NCBI RefSeq assembly: GCF_013416775.1
Contig: NZ_SZVI01000001.1
Span: 186,001-250,000 of the forward strand
From: Rhodoferax sp. BLA1
GTDB taxonomy: Bacteria; Pseudomonadota; Gammaproteobacteria; Burkholderiales; Burkholderiaceae_C
Reading direction: 5' to 3'
Length of the DNA: 64,000 nt
Positions 11,697-20,162 of the stretch are shown piece by piece. The notes under the pieces were generated by a model. The model was not told the DNA's origin. It made no database searches and saw only the letters and a list, made by a program, of their open reading frames with translations. Made by a program: the position numbers and the translations under genes. Every line of letters begins with the position of its first letter. Position 1 is the stretch's first letter.

Positions 11697-13346
11697 ATGA
11701 CCACCGCGCTGCGACAGGCCCCGGCACCGGAAAAACACCGACTACCACGATGCAATTGGGGTGCGGTGACGGCGCTGACCCTGGTCGGACTGGTGTTTGT
11801 GCCGCTGCTGCCGGGCCTGTATTGGGCGCTTGGCCCTAGTTTCAAACTGGACGTGTGGCAGGCTTTGCTGGTCGATCCGCAATGGCCGCAGGCGGTGTCT
11901 GCCACGCTGATGTCGGCACTGCTGGGCACCTTGCTGGCGGGGCTGATCACCGCCGGGTTGGCCACTCGCCTCTACCCCAGTCCCACCTGGCAGCGCCTGC
12001 AGCAGCGCCTGCCTGTGTTGCTGTCTGTGCCGCATGTGGCGTTTGCTGTGGGCCTGTTTTTTTTGATAGCACCTTCCGGTTGGTTGGCAAGGGTTACAGG
12101 CCATTTTTTATCATGGGCCAGCCCACCGGACTGGGTCACGGTGCAAGACCCGTACGGCCTGAGCCTGGCACTGGCCCTGGCGCTCAAGGAAAGCTGGTTT
12201 CTGCTGTGGGTGCTGGCGGCGCTGATGGGTGAGCAGGCGGTGACACGGCAACTCGCGGTGGCGCGTTCACTGGGTTACAGCCCGGCACAAACCTGGCGCC
12301 AGGTGTTGTGGCCGCTGCTGCTGCCGCGACTGCGCTGGCCCTTGGCAGCGGCCCTGGCTTACAGCTTATCGGTGGTGGACATGGCGCTGATTCTGGGGCC
12401 GGGCACTCCCCCCACCCTGGCGGTGCTGACCTGGCAGTGGCTCAGTGACCCAGATACCAACGTGCAAGCGCAAGGTGGTGCCGCAGCGTTAGCGCTGTTG
12501 CTGTTGTTTGGGGTCATCAGCGCACTGGCCTGTGGCGTATGGTGGCTGCTGCGGCGTTGGCGGGCTTACCCCAGCGGGCAGCGTCGGGCTGCTGTGCCAC
12601 ACCCTTGGCCGTGGCAGACACCGCTGCTGGCCATCAGTTATGCGGTGTTGGCTGTGTTGGTACTCTGGTCGGTGGCAGACAGCTGGTTTTTCCCGGCGCT
12701 GTGGCCGGATGGGCTGTCCTGGGATGCCTGGCGCAACGCCAACCTCGCGCCATTCTGGACCACCCTGTGGCTGGCGCTGGTAGTGAGCCTGCTGGCCATG
12801 CCGCTGGTGCTGATTTGGTTGGAGTGGGGGCCACAACGCTGGAACGCGGTGTTATATCTGCCGCTGATTGTTCCGACACTGCCACTGGTGGCGGCGCAAT
12901 ACGCGGCCCTGCTGCGTTTGCAGCTGGACGCCACCGCGCTGGCGCTGGTGTGGAGCCACCTGCTGTGGGTCTTGCCCTACATGTTGCTCACGCTGGTGGG
13001 TGCCTACCGGGCTTTTGACGCCCGGCTGATGACCAGCGCCCGTGCGCTGGGCTGCTCCTCGCTGCAAGCCTGTTTACGCATCAAGTGGCCGCTGCTGCTG
13101 CGCCCCATGTTGACAGCCTGGGCGGTCGGGTTCGCGGTGAGTGTGGCGCAATACCTGCCCACACTGTTTGTTGGCGGCGGGCGTTTTGATACGGTCACCA
13201 CCGAGGCGGTGGCCTTGAGTGCGGGAGGCAGCCGACAGGTGCTGGCGGTGCAAGCCCTGTTACAGGTGGCGCTGCCTTTGGCCGCTTTTGTGTTGGCGAC
13301 GGTATTGGCACGGGCCTGGGGCCGCCATCACCAAGGGGTGCGCTGA
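11697..13346 (+). CDS. ynjC: Fused ABC transporter permease, YnjC type
   Basis: This 549-residue permease has about 12 membrane helices and two EAA-type loops, one near 190-215 (ARSLGYSPAQTWRQVLWP) and one near 445-470 (ARALGCSSLQACLRIKWP). It is thus two permease units in one chain, as in YnjC and ThiP. It works with the binding protein upstream and the ATPase that starts 1 nt after its stop. The stretch coding for about residues 122-139 matches the dispersed repeat family, so part of a membrane loop appears to have been recruited from a repeat. Confidence 0.88.
   Translation: MTTALRQAPAPEKHRLPRCNWGAVTALTLVGLVFVPLLPGLYWALGPSFKLDVWQALLVDPQWPQAVSATLMSALLGTLLAGLITAGLATRLYPSPTWQRLQQRLPVLLSVPHVAFAVGLFFLIAPSGWLARVTGHFLSWASPPDWVTVQDPYGLSLALALALKESWFLLWVLAALMGEQAVTRQLAVARSLGYSPAQTWRQVLWPLLLPRLRWPLAAALAYSLSVVDMALILGPGTPPTLAVLTWQWLSDPDTNVQAQGGAAALALLLLFGVISALACGVWWLLRRWRAYPSGQRRAAVPHPWPWQTPLLAISYAVLAVLVLWSVADSWFFPALWPDGLSWDAWRNANLAPFWTTLWLALVVSLLAMPLVLIWLEWGPQRWNAVLYLPLIVPTLPLVAAQYAALLRLQLDATALALVWSHLLWVLPYMLLTLVGAYRAFDARLMTSARALGCSSLQACLRIKWPLLLRPMLTAWAVGFAVSVAQYLPTLFVGGGRFDTVTTEAVALSAGGSRQVLAVQALLQVALPLAAFVLATVLARAWGRHHQGVR
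12061..12113 (+). repeat. Dispersed palindromic repeat inside the ynjC reading frame
   Basis: GATAGCACCTTCCGG, then GGCAAGGGTTACAGGCC and an ATTTTTTATC tail, line up well with the intergenic copies. The open reading frame is kept, and the encoded residues (IAPSGWLARVTGHFL) sit at a membrane-loop boundary. Confidence 0.55.
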
Positions 13347-13347
13347 G

Positions 13348-13992
13348 ATGCTCAAGATCATTGACCTGAACCTGTTTCTGGGGCGCCAAGCGCTGCTCTC
13401 GAACTTACATCTGAGTATCCAGCCGGGCGAGATCGTGACCCTGGCCGGCGTCTCCGGCTCGGGCAAATCCACCCTGCTGAGTTGGCTGCTCGGGGATCTG
13501 GCACCGGCGTTTAGCGCCCAGGGTGAACTTTGGCTCAACAATCGCCCGCTGCACAACCTGCCAATCGAGGCGCGTGGCATCGGCATTCTGTTCCAGGACG
13601 ATTTGTTGTTTGCACATATGAGCGTCGGCCAGAACTTGGCCTTTGCCCTGCCCGCTGGTCAACGCGGCGCAGAACGCCGTGAGCGGGTCGAGCAGACATT
13701 GGCCGAGGTTGGCCTTGCGGGGTTCCACGACCGCGACCCGGCCACACTCTCAGGTGGCCAGCGCGCCCGCGTGAGCTTGATGCGGGCATTGCTGGCGCAA
13801 CCGCAGGCGCTGCTGCTGGACGAGCCGTTTTCGCGGCTGGACGCCGTGTTGCGGGAGCAGTTTCGCAGTCTGGTGTTTGAACAGATCACCCGTCTGGGCA
13901 TCCCGACCCTGTTGGTCACCCACGACGTGGCCGATGTGCCGCCGGGCGGGCGGGTGTTGGACATCAGCAATTGGCAAGCAGACCATGTTTGA
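13348..13992 (+). CDS. ynjD: ABC transporter ATPase, YnjD type
   Basis: This 214-residue ATPase of the YnjBCD importer has Walker A GVSGSGKST near residues 34-42, signature LSGGQRAR near 135 and Walker B LLLDEPFSRLD near 155, followed by a switch histidine (VTHDVAD). I chose the ATG at 13348, one base after the ynjC stop; upstream in-frame starts would lie inside ynjC. The 3' end overlaps the next gene by 8 nt. The short C-terminus without a regulatory domain is normal for YnjD. Confidence 0.9.
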   Translation: MLKIIDLNLFLGRQALLSNLHLSIQPGEIVTLAGVSGSGKSTLLSWLLGDLAPAFSAQGELWLNNRPLHNLPIEARGIGILFQDDLLFAHMSVGQNLAFALPAGQRGAERRERVEQTLAEVGLAGFHDRDPATLSGGQRARVSLMRALLAQPQALLLDEPFSRLDAVLREQFRSLVFEQITRLGIPTLLVTHDVADVPPGGRVLDISNWQADHV

Positions 13993-14596
13993 CCGCGCCC
14001 TGAACGCCCTGCTGAAACGCCCGTTGACAGCGGTGGCCACGCACTTGGTGCGCCAAGGCTGGTCGGCCAATCAACTCACCTGGATCGGATTTGCCCTGGG
14101 CCTGCTGGCGCTGCCGCTGATTGCCCTGGGCCACCCGCTGTGGGCGCTGGCGGCCATGGCGCTGAACCGGCTGGCGGACGGCCTGGACGGCACGGTGGCG
14201 CGCCTGACCCGACCGACCGACCGTGGTGCGTTTCTGGACATCACGCTCGATTTCCTGTTTTACGCGTCGATTCCCCTGGCCTTTGCGCTGGCAAACCCGG
14301 CGGCCAACGCCCTGCCAGCAGTTGTGCTGATCTACAGCTTTGTGGGCACAGCGGGCAGCTTTCTGGCGTTTGCGGTGCTGGCGGCCAAACGGCAGATCAG
14401 CAGCGAGGCCTACCCCAGCAAAGGTTTGTATTACCTGGGGGGCCTGACCGAAAGTGTCGAAACCATGGCCGTGTTCACGCTGATGTGCCTGGCACCCGGC
14501 TGGTTTGCACCACTGGCCTACGGTTTTGCGGCCTTGTGTGCGCTGACCACGGTGACCCGCATCGTTGCAGGCATCCGCACCTTCAGGCCAGATTGA
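13985..14596 (+). CDS. ynjF: CDP-alcohol phosphatidyltransferase family protein, YnjF type
   Basis: This 203-residue integral membrane enzyme has about six helices. The CDP-alcohol signature is visible near residues 63-85: DGLDGTVAR, then GAFLDITLD, giving the four metal-binding aspartates. The spacer before the glycine is seven residues, close to the usual eight. Such enzymes swap CMP for an alcohol on CDP-diacylglycerol or a similar donor; the alcohol used here is unknown. The start ATG at 13985 overlaps the end of ynjD by 8 nt, so the gene is coupled to the transporter operon, as in E. coli. Confidence 0.88.
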   Translation: MFDRALNALLKRPLTAVATHLVRQGWSANQLTWIGFALGLLALPLIALGHPLWALAAMALNRLADGLDGTVARLTRPTDRGAFLDITLDFLFYASIPLAFALANPAANALPAVVLIYSFVGTAGSFLAFAVLAAKRQISSEAYPSKGLYYLGGLTESVETMAVFTLMCLAPGWFAPLAYGFAALCALTTVTRIVAGIRTFRPD

Positions 14597-14626
14597 GTAT
14601 TCAAGCGGCAGGCATCTGGGGTGGCG

Positions 14627-15026
14627 TCAGGCTGACTTCAGTGTCCTGCGGTACTGCATGGCCTCGGCCACATGGGTCACCTGGGTGCTGTGTGCACCGG
14701 CCAGATCGGCAATGGTGCGAGCCACTTTGAGCGCCCGGTGGGTGCTGCGCGCTGACCAGCCCAGACGGGTGGCGGCCACGTTCAAAAACTTGGCGGCAGC
14801 CTCGTCCAACAGCACAAACTGGTCGATCTCCTGCCCCTGCAAGGCCTGGTTGGGCTTGCCCTGGCGGGCCATGGCGCGTTCACGTGCGGCCATACAACGG
14901 GCACGCACCACCGCGCTGGCCTCCCCCGGCGGCGCCTGCATCAGCTCGTTGGACGTCACGGCAGGCACCTCCACATGCAGGTCAATGCGGTCCACCAGCG
15001 GGCCACTGAGTTTGCCCTGGTAACGC
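14627..15026 (-). pseudogene. comM: comM 3' part, cut off by the transposon
   Basis: The C-terminal 130 or so residues of ComM/YifB (Mg-chelatase-like AAA+ helicase, branch migration during natural transformation) are encoded here: RYQGKLSGPLVDRIDLHVEVP through RTIADLAG and the stop at 14627. The conserved sequence begins exactly at the transposon edge; upstream residues (MYFENLQ) come from transposon sequence. The missing N-terminal part lies 24.6 kb away at 39656-40796. Joining the two at the shared AACGC gives QVAR-YQGK in frame and a protein of about 511 residues, the family's usual size. Confidence 0.93.
15022..15026. repeat. Target site duplication AACGC, left copy
   Basis: AACGC lies immediately outside the left transposon end and is repeated at 39656-39660 outside the right end. 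Five base pairs is the duplication length of Tn7-family elements, and this position in comM matches the known insertion site of AbaR/Tn6022 elements. Confidence 0.92.
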
Positions 15027-15037
15027 TGTAGGTTTTC
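15027..15037 (+). repeat. Transposon left terminal inverted repeat
   Basis: TGTAGGTTTTC is the outermost sequence of the element and pairs with the right end except at the fourth base. A possible inner transposase site, AAAGTTACTG at 15146-15155, resembles the GTTGCTGC repeats of the right end, but this is tentative. Confidence 0.88.
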
Positions 15038-15478
15038 AAAGTACATGAATTGGCATCCTTAACCAAATCAATGACTTACACAACAACGGTGAAACCCCAT
15101 AGTTTTAACAGTTCACAGTAATTGATGTAGAGCCATTTACTGGTCAAAGTTACTGATCTCATAGCCGAGAAACTCAAATAGCCTTTGGCTTATCGAACCT
15201 TTTCCGGAATTAACTTCTTAATTTCAGACTCTGCGCAGAGAGGATCACTTTCTCAGCCTGCTTAATAGCCGAGATCAAATCTAACACACGCTTTGGCGCG
15301 ACCTTGGAGGTGTAACAAAACGGACAAAATCACCGACGAGCATAGCCCAATTCCCCTGACGTTTCGCACTAACTGAGACCTTACCTTGAATGACCGGAAC
15401 CGGGGAAAATGTAGTTCGGATCTGCAGCGTTTGCAGACATACAAGTGCGTTCTCCACTGGGGATATAGTTCTTAGCAA
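15038..15478. other. Left-end region of the transposon, non-coding
   Basis: This is 441 bp of fairly AT-rich sequence between the terminal repeat and the first gene. It should contain the inner TnsB-binding sites. I see no supported gene; short frames on the minus strand have no credible start or family resemblance. Confidence 0.5.
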
Positions 15479-15775
15479 ATGAAACCAATGTCGAAGCTTG
15501 TCGGTTATCTTGCTGTAGGCACAATGACGGCGGTGAATGCCATTGTCTTTGGATTCTTCTCGTTGTTCGCGGTGCGCGGTGATGGCGGGCCTCAATTCAT
15601 TTCGACCGTCTGGATATTCGGATTCATTTGGGTGGCATTTTTTGCGGCGTGGGGATTTAGCCTAGTTGTGCGAGGCGAGCCACAGAAGGGGCTGAACGCA
15701 ACGGCGCGCGCCCTCCCTATCATTTTTGGTTTGGCCCTAGCTTGGGGCGTAATCGCTTCATTCGTTGGAAAGTAG
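15479..15775 (+). CDS. Small membrane protein with three predicted helices
   Basis: This 98-residue protein is not recognised by name. Hydrophobic segments lie near residues 8-30, 42-64 and 76-96, with a short polar loop between each. A second ATG at 15488 (MSKLVGYLAVG) would give a more usual start before the first helix; neither has a strong ribosome site. It is the only rightward gene in the left arm of the transposon. A coding role is supported by the clean alternation of helices and loops over the whole length. Confidence 0.55.
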   Translation: MKPMSKLVGYLAVGTMTAVNAIVFGFFSLFAVRGDGGPQFISTVWIFGFIWVAFFAAWGFSLVVRGEPQKGLNATARALPIIFGLALAWGVIASFVGK

Positions 15776-16159
15776 CGTCAAGCCCCTCTTTGAATATCCA
15801 ACTCGTTGGTTGGCACGACCGTCCAGGCGCGGACTGCTGCTGTGCGCAAGTGCGTGGACGTCGGTCAAATCGAACGCTGTGACCGCATTGAAGAACGCCT
15901 TATGTCCGCTTCCAGCCTATTGCAGTAGTAGAAACAGGTACTCCAATTCTCAGTCCGGGTGTCACCAACATCACTTTCTGTGACTGTTTCTGGGCTACAA
16001 CAATCTTTTTGCGGGTGCTCATCGACCATCTTCCAGAGGAATCGCCCCATGTCTGAAGATGGCATCTATAAAGCTGGGGCACATTACGAAATTCAATCCG
16101 GAGTGCCATTTGCACGAGAACGATCTTGAATGAGTCCATCAAGAGCGGCTTCATGGATC
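15776..16159. other. Spacer without a gene I can assign
   Basis: Minus-strand frames at 15900-16154 and 15865-16065 are open but give low-complexity or cysteine-rich peptides with no recognisable family, and they overlap each other. They may be remnants of a gene downstream of the HAD phosphatase. I make no call. Confidence 0.35.
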
Positions 16160-16603
16160 TCAAAATCGCTTTACCAGCATGTCGCGCAGCGGCCCCGTTT
16201 GCGTCGTCTGGAAGCCCTGCACGGTGTCAGTTAAAAACAAGTTCGGGCAATTGGGTTGAAACCACGATGGGCGGTCGTCTATGGCGAGCCATGGCGTACC
16301 TGGTGGGCGATTGGTCGCCAGCCAGGCCATGCACTCACGCTCTCGCACGAATGCAGGCGCTAGTGCCTGGTCCCAAAGGTTGGGCGTGACACCGATCACG
16401 CGGCTTTGCATGTCTTGGGAGAAAAACTCCCGCATATCCTCAAGCCCATGATATTCCCGCCAACTGCTGCTGATGACGATATGGACGCCTTGCAGTTCGC
16501 GCTCGCGCAAAACCGCCTCGATCAGATGCAACTGGCAAAAGACGTTTTCATCACCACAGGGTTGCGGGTGCGTGACACCATCGAAGTCAAGAAACAGGAT
16601 CAT
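16160..16603 (-). CDS. HAD-like phosphatase, first of two in the left cargo operon
   Basis: This 147-residue protein starts with the HAD motif I box (MILFLDFDGVTHP), giving the nucleophile and acid/base aspartates. Motif II is likely ISSSWRE near residue 45, and a late AIDDRPSW supplies motif III/IV acids. It resembles the small HAD domain found attached to RNA-repair proteins. I chose the ATG at 16603, directly before motif I, because the longer reading frame would run into the preceding small gene. It is the last gene of a leftward operon containing a second HAD protein, a DEDD exonuclease and a metallophosphoesterase. The substrate is unknown; a phosphorylated nucleotide or RNA end is a guess from the neighbours. 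Confidence 0.75.
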   Translation of the reverse strand: MILFLDFDGVTHPQPCGDENVFCQLHLIEAVLRERELQGVHIVISSSWREYHGLEDMREFFSQDMQSRVIGVTPNLWDQALAPAFVRERECMAWLATNRPPGTPWLAIDDRPSWFQPNCPNLFLTDTVQGFQTTQTGPLRDMLVKRF

Positions 16604-16640
16604 CGCCGGGCAGTCCAATGGGTCGAGCTGGTCGCCTGCC

Positions 16641-16850
16641 TCAAAAAACACCACGTAGCTTTAATTGCAATCGGGTCCATTCATCAAAGAGATCACACCA
16701 TTGCCAGGTGCTTTGTCCTGTCTCTGTATCTAGTGACTCGATCCACGAGTGGCCTTCATCCCGGTCGGGCTTCTCTGGGCTTCGGGACGCCAGCAATGCT
16801 TTGGTGACATTTGCCAGAAGTTCCGAATCTGTCAATGCACGCATGGTCAT
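16641..16850 (-). CDS. Small hypothetical protein in the HAD/exonuclease operon
   Basis: This 69-residue acidic, tryptophan-containing protein has no family that I recognise. The ATG overlaps the exonuclease stop codon as ATGA, and a strong ribosome site (AGGAGG on the minus strand, around 16855-16862) lies at the right distance, which argues for real translation. A second ATG two codons later is possible. The next gene starts 37 nt downstream. It could be an accessory subunit of the operon's enzymes; nothing in the sequence proves this. Confidence 0.55.
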   Translation of the reverse strand: MTMRALTDSELLANVTKALLASRSPEKPDRDEGHSWIESLDTETGQSTWQWCDLFDEWTRLQLKLRGVF

Positions 16851-17356
16851 TGAATCCTCCTGATTGGTGCCATAAACTGATCCCAGGCTTGGTAGCCTGC
16901 CCTAAGTGCCCGTGCGTCGGCCAGCGCATGGTGTGGGGGCCAGTCCTGGGTGTAGGTGAAATTTAGCGCCTTCTCAAAAACAGGGTGCGTGATGGTGTGG
17001 CTGTCCAGGTGGCGTTTGTCGCCAATGTTGGGCGGCGGTTTCTGGTGAGCCGCGTCCAGCAGGGCGGACGCCAAGAGCAACCAGTCACCGCCAAAATCAT
17101 AAACAAGCGTGACCGGTTCCGGCAAGTCGTTAAACCATGCGTGCAGCCGGTTGGTGAGCTGTCTGCGGTCGCAAGCTGCGCCAGGTACACGGTGCAGCAC
17201 TGGCAAGACTTCTTTGCGCACAAATTCGCTGCACGCGTCCCGGTGATAGTCAGTGCGTTCGGCGTAAAACTCGCGGCCATCCTCACCCACAAGTGCAATG
17301 CTGATGAGGTCGGGGCGGTCGAATTGGGTGAATTCGGTATCGAGAAAAATTAGCAT
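16847..17356 (-). CDS. 3'-5' exonuclease-like protein, DEDDh type
   Basis: This is a 169-residue protein. The first motif LDTEFTQF near residue 5 supplies the paired metal-binding acids (D and E). A middle VYDFGGDW near residue 85 gives the third, and HHALADARALRAGY near residue 140 matches the Hx4D last motif of DEDDh exonucleases. The short size fits small 3'-exoribonuclease-like proteins. The start overlaps the metallophosphoesterase stop by 7 nt and the end overlaps the next gene by 4 nt, so translation is coupled. RNA or DNA as substrate cannot be told from sequence. Confidence 0.8.
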   Translation of the reverse strand: MLIFLDTEFTQFDRPDLISIALVGEDGREFYAERTDYHRDACSEFVRKEVLPVLHRVPGAACDRRQLTNRLHAWFNDLPEPVTLVYDFGGDWLLLASALLDAAHQKPPPNIGDKRHLDSHTITHPVFEKALNFTYTQDWPPHHALADARALRAGYQAWDQFMAPIRRIQ

Positions 17357-18057
17357 GGCGGTTCCGGCACAGTATCGAGTTCGCGAGCACGAACCACCTG
17401 CCCGGTCATGTCGGCAATCCCGCGCAGGCCGACGCCAACGGCGTCGAAACCAAGCCGGGCGCGTTCTGTGCTGTAGTCAAGCTGCTCGTGGTGGTGACCG
17501 TGGAATGTTGTTCTCACGCCCAAGCGGCGGGCCAGCTCGTCAATGGCGGCAAAACCATGTGGGTGTGCGCTGGGGGCCTCGTGCGTGACCAGGATGTCGG
17601 CACGCTGCTTTTTCAAGTCCTCGTAATCGACCGGGAAGATGGTGCTACGGTGCTTGAGTGGCAAACCGCCGCGCCAAAGGTTGCCCTTACCGCATTGGGC
17701 CAGATACTGTTGCGGGGTGTCAAAACGTGCCGGTGCCGGGGGGGTCCACACTTTGCCGCGAAACACGCCACCCAATCCTGCAACGCGCAGGCCAGCAATT
17801 TCGACCACTCGGCCATGCAAGTTCCGGTCGGCAAGGTCAGACCCAAACAGGTGATCGTGGTCGGCTTCGGAATCGGTGTCATGGTTGCCGTGGATGAACC
17901 AGAGTTCGGTCATGGCCAGGATCGGTGCCAGCTCAATCTCCAGGGGCCTTTGCGGTTGCAGGTCGCCCAAAAGGATGACGGCAGCAGGCCGGTACTCCTG
18001 CACCGCCGCGATGATGTGCTCGAATTGGCCATGCGGGTCGCCGCAGAAGAGGATCAT
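17350..18057 (-). CDS. Calcineurin-like metallophosphoesterase
   Basis: This 235-residue protein carries the ordered metal-binding motifs of the family: GDPHG near residue 6 (D-x-H), GDLQPQ near 31, GNHD near 57, THEAP near 155 and GHHHE near 187. It could hydrolyse a phosphodiester in a nucleotide or nucleic acid. The ATG overlaps the upstream gene's stop (ATGA), and its own end overlaps the exonuclease start. This places two HAD phosphatases, one phosphodiesterase and one exonuclease under a single control. Confidence 0.85.
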   Translation of the reverse strand: MILFCGDPHGQFEHIIAAVQEYRPAAVILLGDLQPQRPLEIELAPILAMTELWFIHGNHDTDSEADHDHLFGSDLADRNLHGRVVEIAGLRVAGLGGVFRGKVWTPPAPARFDTPQQYLAQCGKGNLWRGGLPLKHRSTIFPVDYEDLKKQRADILVTHEAPSAHPHGFAAIDELARRLGVRTTFHGHHHEQLDYSTERARLGFDAVGVGLRGIADMTGQVVRARELDTVPEPPC

Positions 18058-18488
18058 GGCACCCGCCGTCGAAGGCTTAAAACTCGGGCCTCCGCTTGGG
18101 CGACGGCATCACGCACTGCTTGAGTTTGGGTGGTAGGCGCGGCCTTGCCTGCCCGCCAGTAAAGTCGCAACCCGCCAAATTTCTCTTTGATCTGAAAGCA
18201 CCCCGGCAGATCATCAATAGCTACGCCACCGGTTACCATTTCATTGAGTGCCGATTCAATAGCGGTGACCGCATCTAGCACGATTTCAAGCCAGACATCC
18301 GGGCACTCTATGCCCCAAGTGTGGATGGGCGGATACCGGCGTTCTTGCACATACTCGGGGAGGCCGAGTTCGGCTCTGAGGGCGTGATCATCCTCCGTGA
18401 ATACATCATCCGGGTCAAAATAGCCCTCTGTTTTGTGCCTGAAGAACAGTGGCGCGGCGTTGAAAATGGTATGGTCTGAGATAGCCAT
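18054..18488 (-). CDS. Hypothetical protein of the left cargo operon
   Basis: This 144-residue soluble protein is not assigned to a family. A conserved-looking core is GIECPDVWLEIVLDAVTAIE near the middle and FQIKEKFGGLRLYW near residue 110. The latter pattern recurs in small uncharacterised bacterial proteins. I chose the ATG at 18488 (MAISDHTIF), 2 nt after the HAD gene's stop region; a longer frame would overlap that gene. The 3' end overlaps the metallophosphoesterase start by 4 nt. Confidence 0.65.
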   Translation of the reverse strand: MAISDHTIFNAAPLFFRHKTEGYFDPDDVFTEDDHALRAELGLPEYVQERRYPPIHTWGIECPDVWLEIVLDAVTAIESALNEMVTGGVAIDDLPGCFQIKEKFGGLRLYWRAGKAAPTTQTQAVRDAVAQAEARVLSLRRRVP

Positions 18489-18490
18489 GC

Positions 18491-19057
18491 CTACCTCCGA
18501 GGGAAAGCTAACATTTGGACGCCAGTGTCGCCTGCAAACTGGCATACTTCTGACTTTCTAAGGACTTCCAAGCGTGCCTCCAGCAGTGCCAGCACGACAG
18601 GATCCGAAAGCCCAGTCTCGCTACGGGTGTGAACCAGCTTGTCCAGGTCGTCGGCGCTCCAGCTTTCCGGCTGATCGTCGATGGCAACCCAATCAGTTAG
18701 CCCAGCGCGGCTCGCGTATCGCTTTATTTGCTGGTAGCGCGTCGCCTCGTCCCACCAGGTGGAGAGACTGCGAAAGCCGTCGTGCTTAAACGACATGGCA
18801 CTGTGCCAGGTAGATCCAACGACACGGGTACGCAATGCCTCTGGCAACCAGCGACGGGCACGCGAAAACGACAACTCCCTTACCCAACTCGTTGATAGTA
18901 CGATTTGCACCTCTGGGAAGTCGGCCAGCGCCTCCACCAGAAGCGGTGCCCACATGAACAACTCACCTTCTGCTTTGAGCGTGGGTCTCCCCTTGACCAA
19001 AAAAGCTGAGTCCGGGTGCAGCACCCCGTCGTAGTCAAGAAATAGGATCACAGCCAT
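18491..19057 (-). CDS. HAD-like phosphatase, second of two in the left cargo operon
   Basis: This 188-residue protein begins MAVILFLDYDGVLHPD, a HAD motif I with both aspartates. LSTSWVREL near residue 60 is a good motif II, and WVAIDDQPESW near 145 provides the late acids. It is related in layout to the phosphatase at 16160-16603 but clearly different in sequence, so the operon has two distinct HAD enzymes. I chose the ATG at 19057 because the open frame upstream lacks homologous sequence and overlaps another small gene by 10 nt. Confidence 0.75.
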   Translation of the reverse strand: MAVILFLDYDGVLHPDSAFLVKGRPTLKAEGELFMWAPLLVEALADFPEVQIVLSTSWVRELSFSRARRWLPEALRTRVVGSTWHSAMSFKHDGFRSLSTWWDEATRYQQIKRYASRAGLTDWVAIDDQPESWSADDLDKLVHTRSETGLSDPVVLALLEARLEVLRKSEVCQFAGDTGVQMLAFPRR

Positions 19058-19239
19058 TTTTCGGCAGACAAGTTGCTCGCCAGTGAGCCCTTGGACATCC
19101 CATCGGCCAGACCACCAGCACGCGTTCGAATTGTGCTCAACAGGATGTCCACCAGCAGAGCGGTCCCACGTCTTGCCGTACACCACCACGCAATCGAGTA
19201 GCCGCCATCGCAGTCCAAAATCATGAGAAATTTGCTCAT
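19048..19239 (-). CDS. Small hypothetical protein upstream of the HAD gene
   Basis: This is a 63-residue frame starting MSKFLMILDCDGG and ending 10 nt inside the HAD gene. It has no recognised family. Interestingly, the start FLMILDCDGG looks like another HAD motif I, so it could be a decayed or truncated HAD copy. Coding is plausible because of the overlap with the next gene, but the evidence is thin. Confidence 0.35.
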   Translation of the reverse strand: MSKFLMILDCDGGYSIAWWCTARRGTALLVDILLSTIRTRAGGLADGMSKGSLASNLSAEKWL

Positions 19240-19337
19240 TTAACGAGCAGGGCCTTTCCGCAAATAGCACTTTCGCCGCCCACGCGATCGTTTGCGCATG
19301 GCTGGAGAATTGGAAACAATACCAACATATTTTGAAT

Positions 19338-20162
19338 TCATCGTAGAACCCACTCGCCGTGCGCTTTGATTTCGTCATACATCGCATCAGGTGCCAGGTC
19401 CAGCTCTCCCGGCCACGTCACAACACCAGTATCCAAACGCACCTGATTGAAGAACGCCGGGTCGTTCAAGACCTCGAAAACGCCGGTCAGGTGGGTAGGT
19501 TCAAACCTAACCATGCCTTGCACCCCGTCGGCAAAGCGTACCTGCAAGCTCAAGTTCCCTATCACCTGAACCTCCACCACGCGCCAAGCTTCCCTCAGGT
19601 GACTTTCCAGGGGCGCAATGCGCAAGTTGCTTTCATTGACGAATTCAATTGCTTCGTCAATCGAGGCGATTGAGCCATCAGTGGCACTTTTGGCTTCATC
19701 CGCCAACAAGTCTATTGCCGTGACATTGGTTTTTGACTTGCCCCGGTGTTTATGCATTTTTGCTCTAGCAAGGTTCCTGTGGAACTCTGCGCTCGCGGCA
19801 TCGGCGACGGCTTTGTTCATGTCGTCATTACTGACGGTCCGGCAGACTTGTTGCGCAAAAAGGCCTTGGAGAACTGGCTCGACACCCGGAACGGGGATTG
19901 CAATCTCTGCATCCAGCATTTGCGCATGCAAAGCGTCAAGGGTGCCGAGTCCAAGTAGCAGCAGTGCTTGGCTACTGCTGATAACACCATAAGAATATAG
20001 ATCCAGAACTTCAAGGCGTTCGTAGTCCGGACTTCCAAACTCCCTTCCAACCGGGGTCACATTCAACCATTCGCAATCCTCAGCGGACCGCCAAATAAAT
20101 GCTGAGTGAAATCGTCCGTGAAAAAGATTCAGGACGCGCCGCTTGTTTGATCTTGAACTCAT
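19338..20162 (-). CDS. DUF2442-containing protein with an unknown N-terminal part
   Basis: This is a 274-residue protein. The C-terminal 80 residues (LQVRFADGVQGMVRF to DAMYDEIKAHGEWVL) have the pattern of DUF2442: a small beta-rich domain with a late W-x-G-x-x-D-L-A-P-D motif. The first 190 residues are not recognised and include an acidic, serine-rich middle. DUF2442 proteins are often small and stand alone beside DUF4160 genes in toxin-antitoxin-like pairs, so this long fused form is unusual. The start overlaps the stop of the small gene upstream by 4 nt. Confidence 0.65.
   Translation of the reverse strand: MSSRSNKRRVLNLFHGRFHSAFIWRSAEDCEWLNVTPVGREFGSPDYERLEVLDLYSYGVISSSQALLLLGLGTLDALHAQMLDAEIAIPVPGVEPVLQGLFAQQVCRTVSNDDMNKAVADAASAEFHRNLARAKMHKHRGKSKTNVTAIDLLADEAKSATDGSIASIDEAIEFVNESNLRIAPLESHLREAWRVVEVQVIGNLSLQVRFADGVQGMVRFEPTHLTGVFEVLNDPAFFNQVRLDTGVVTWPGELDLAPDAMYDEIKAHGEWVLR

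Noticed and set aside
15865-16163. Two overlapping minus-strand frames after the HAD gene
   Set aside because: Neither has a ribosome site or recognisable family, and they exclude each other; left as unassigned spacer.
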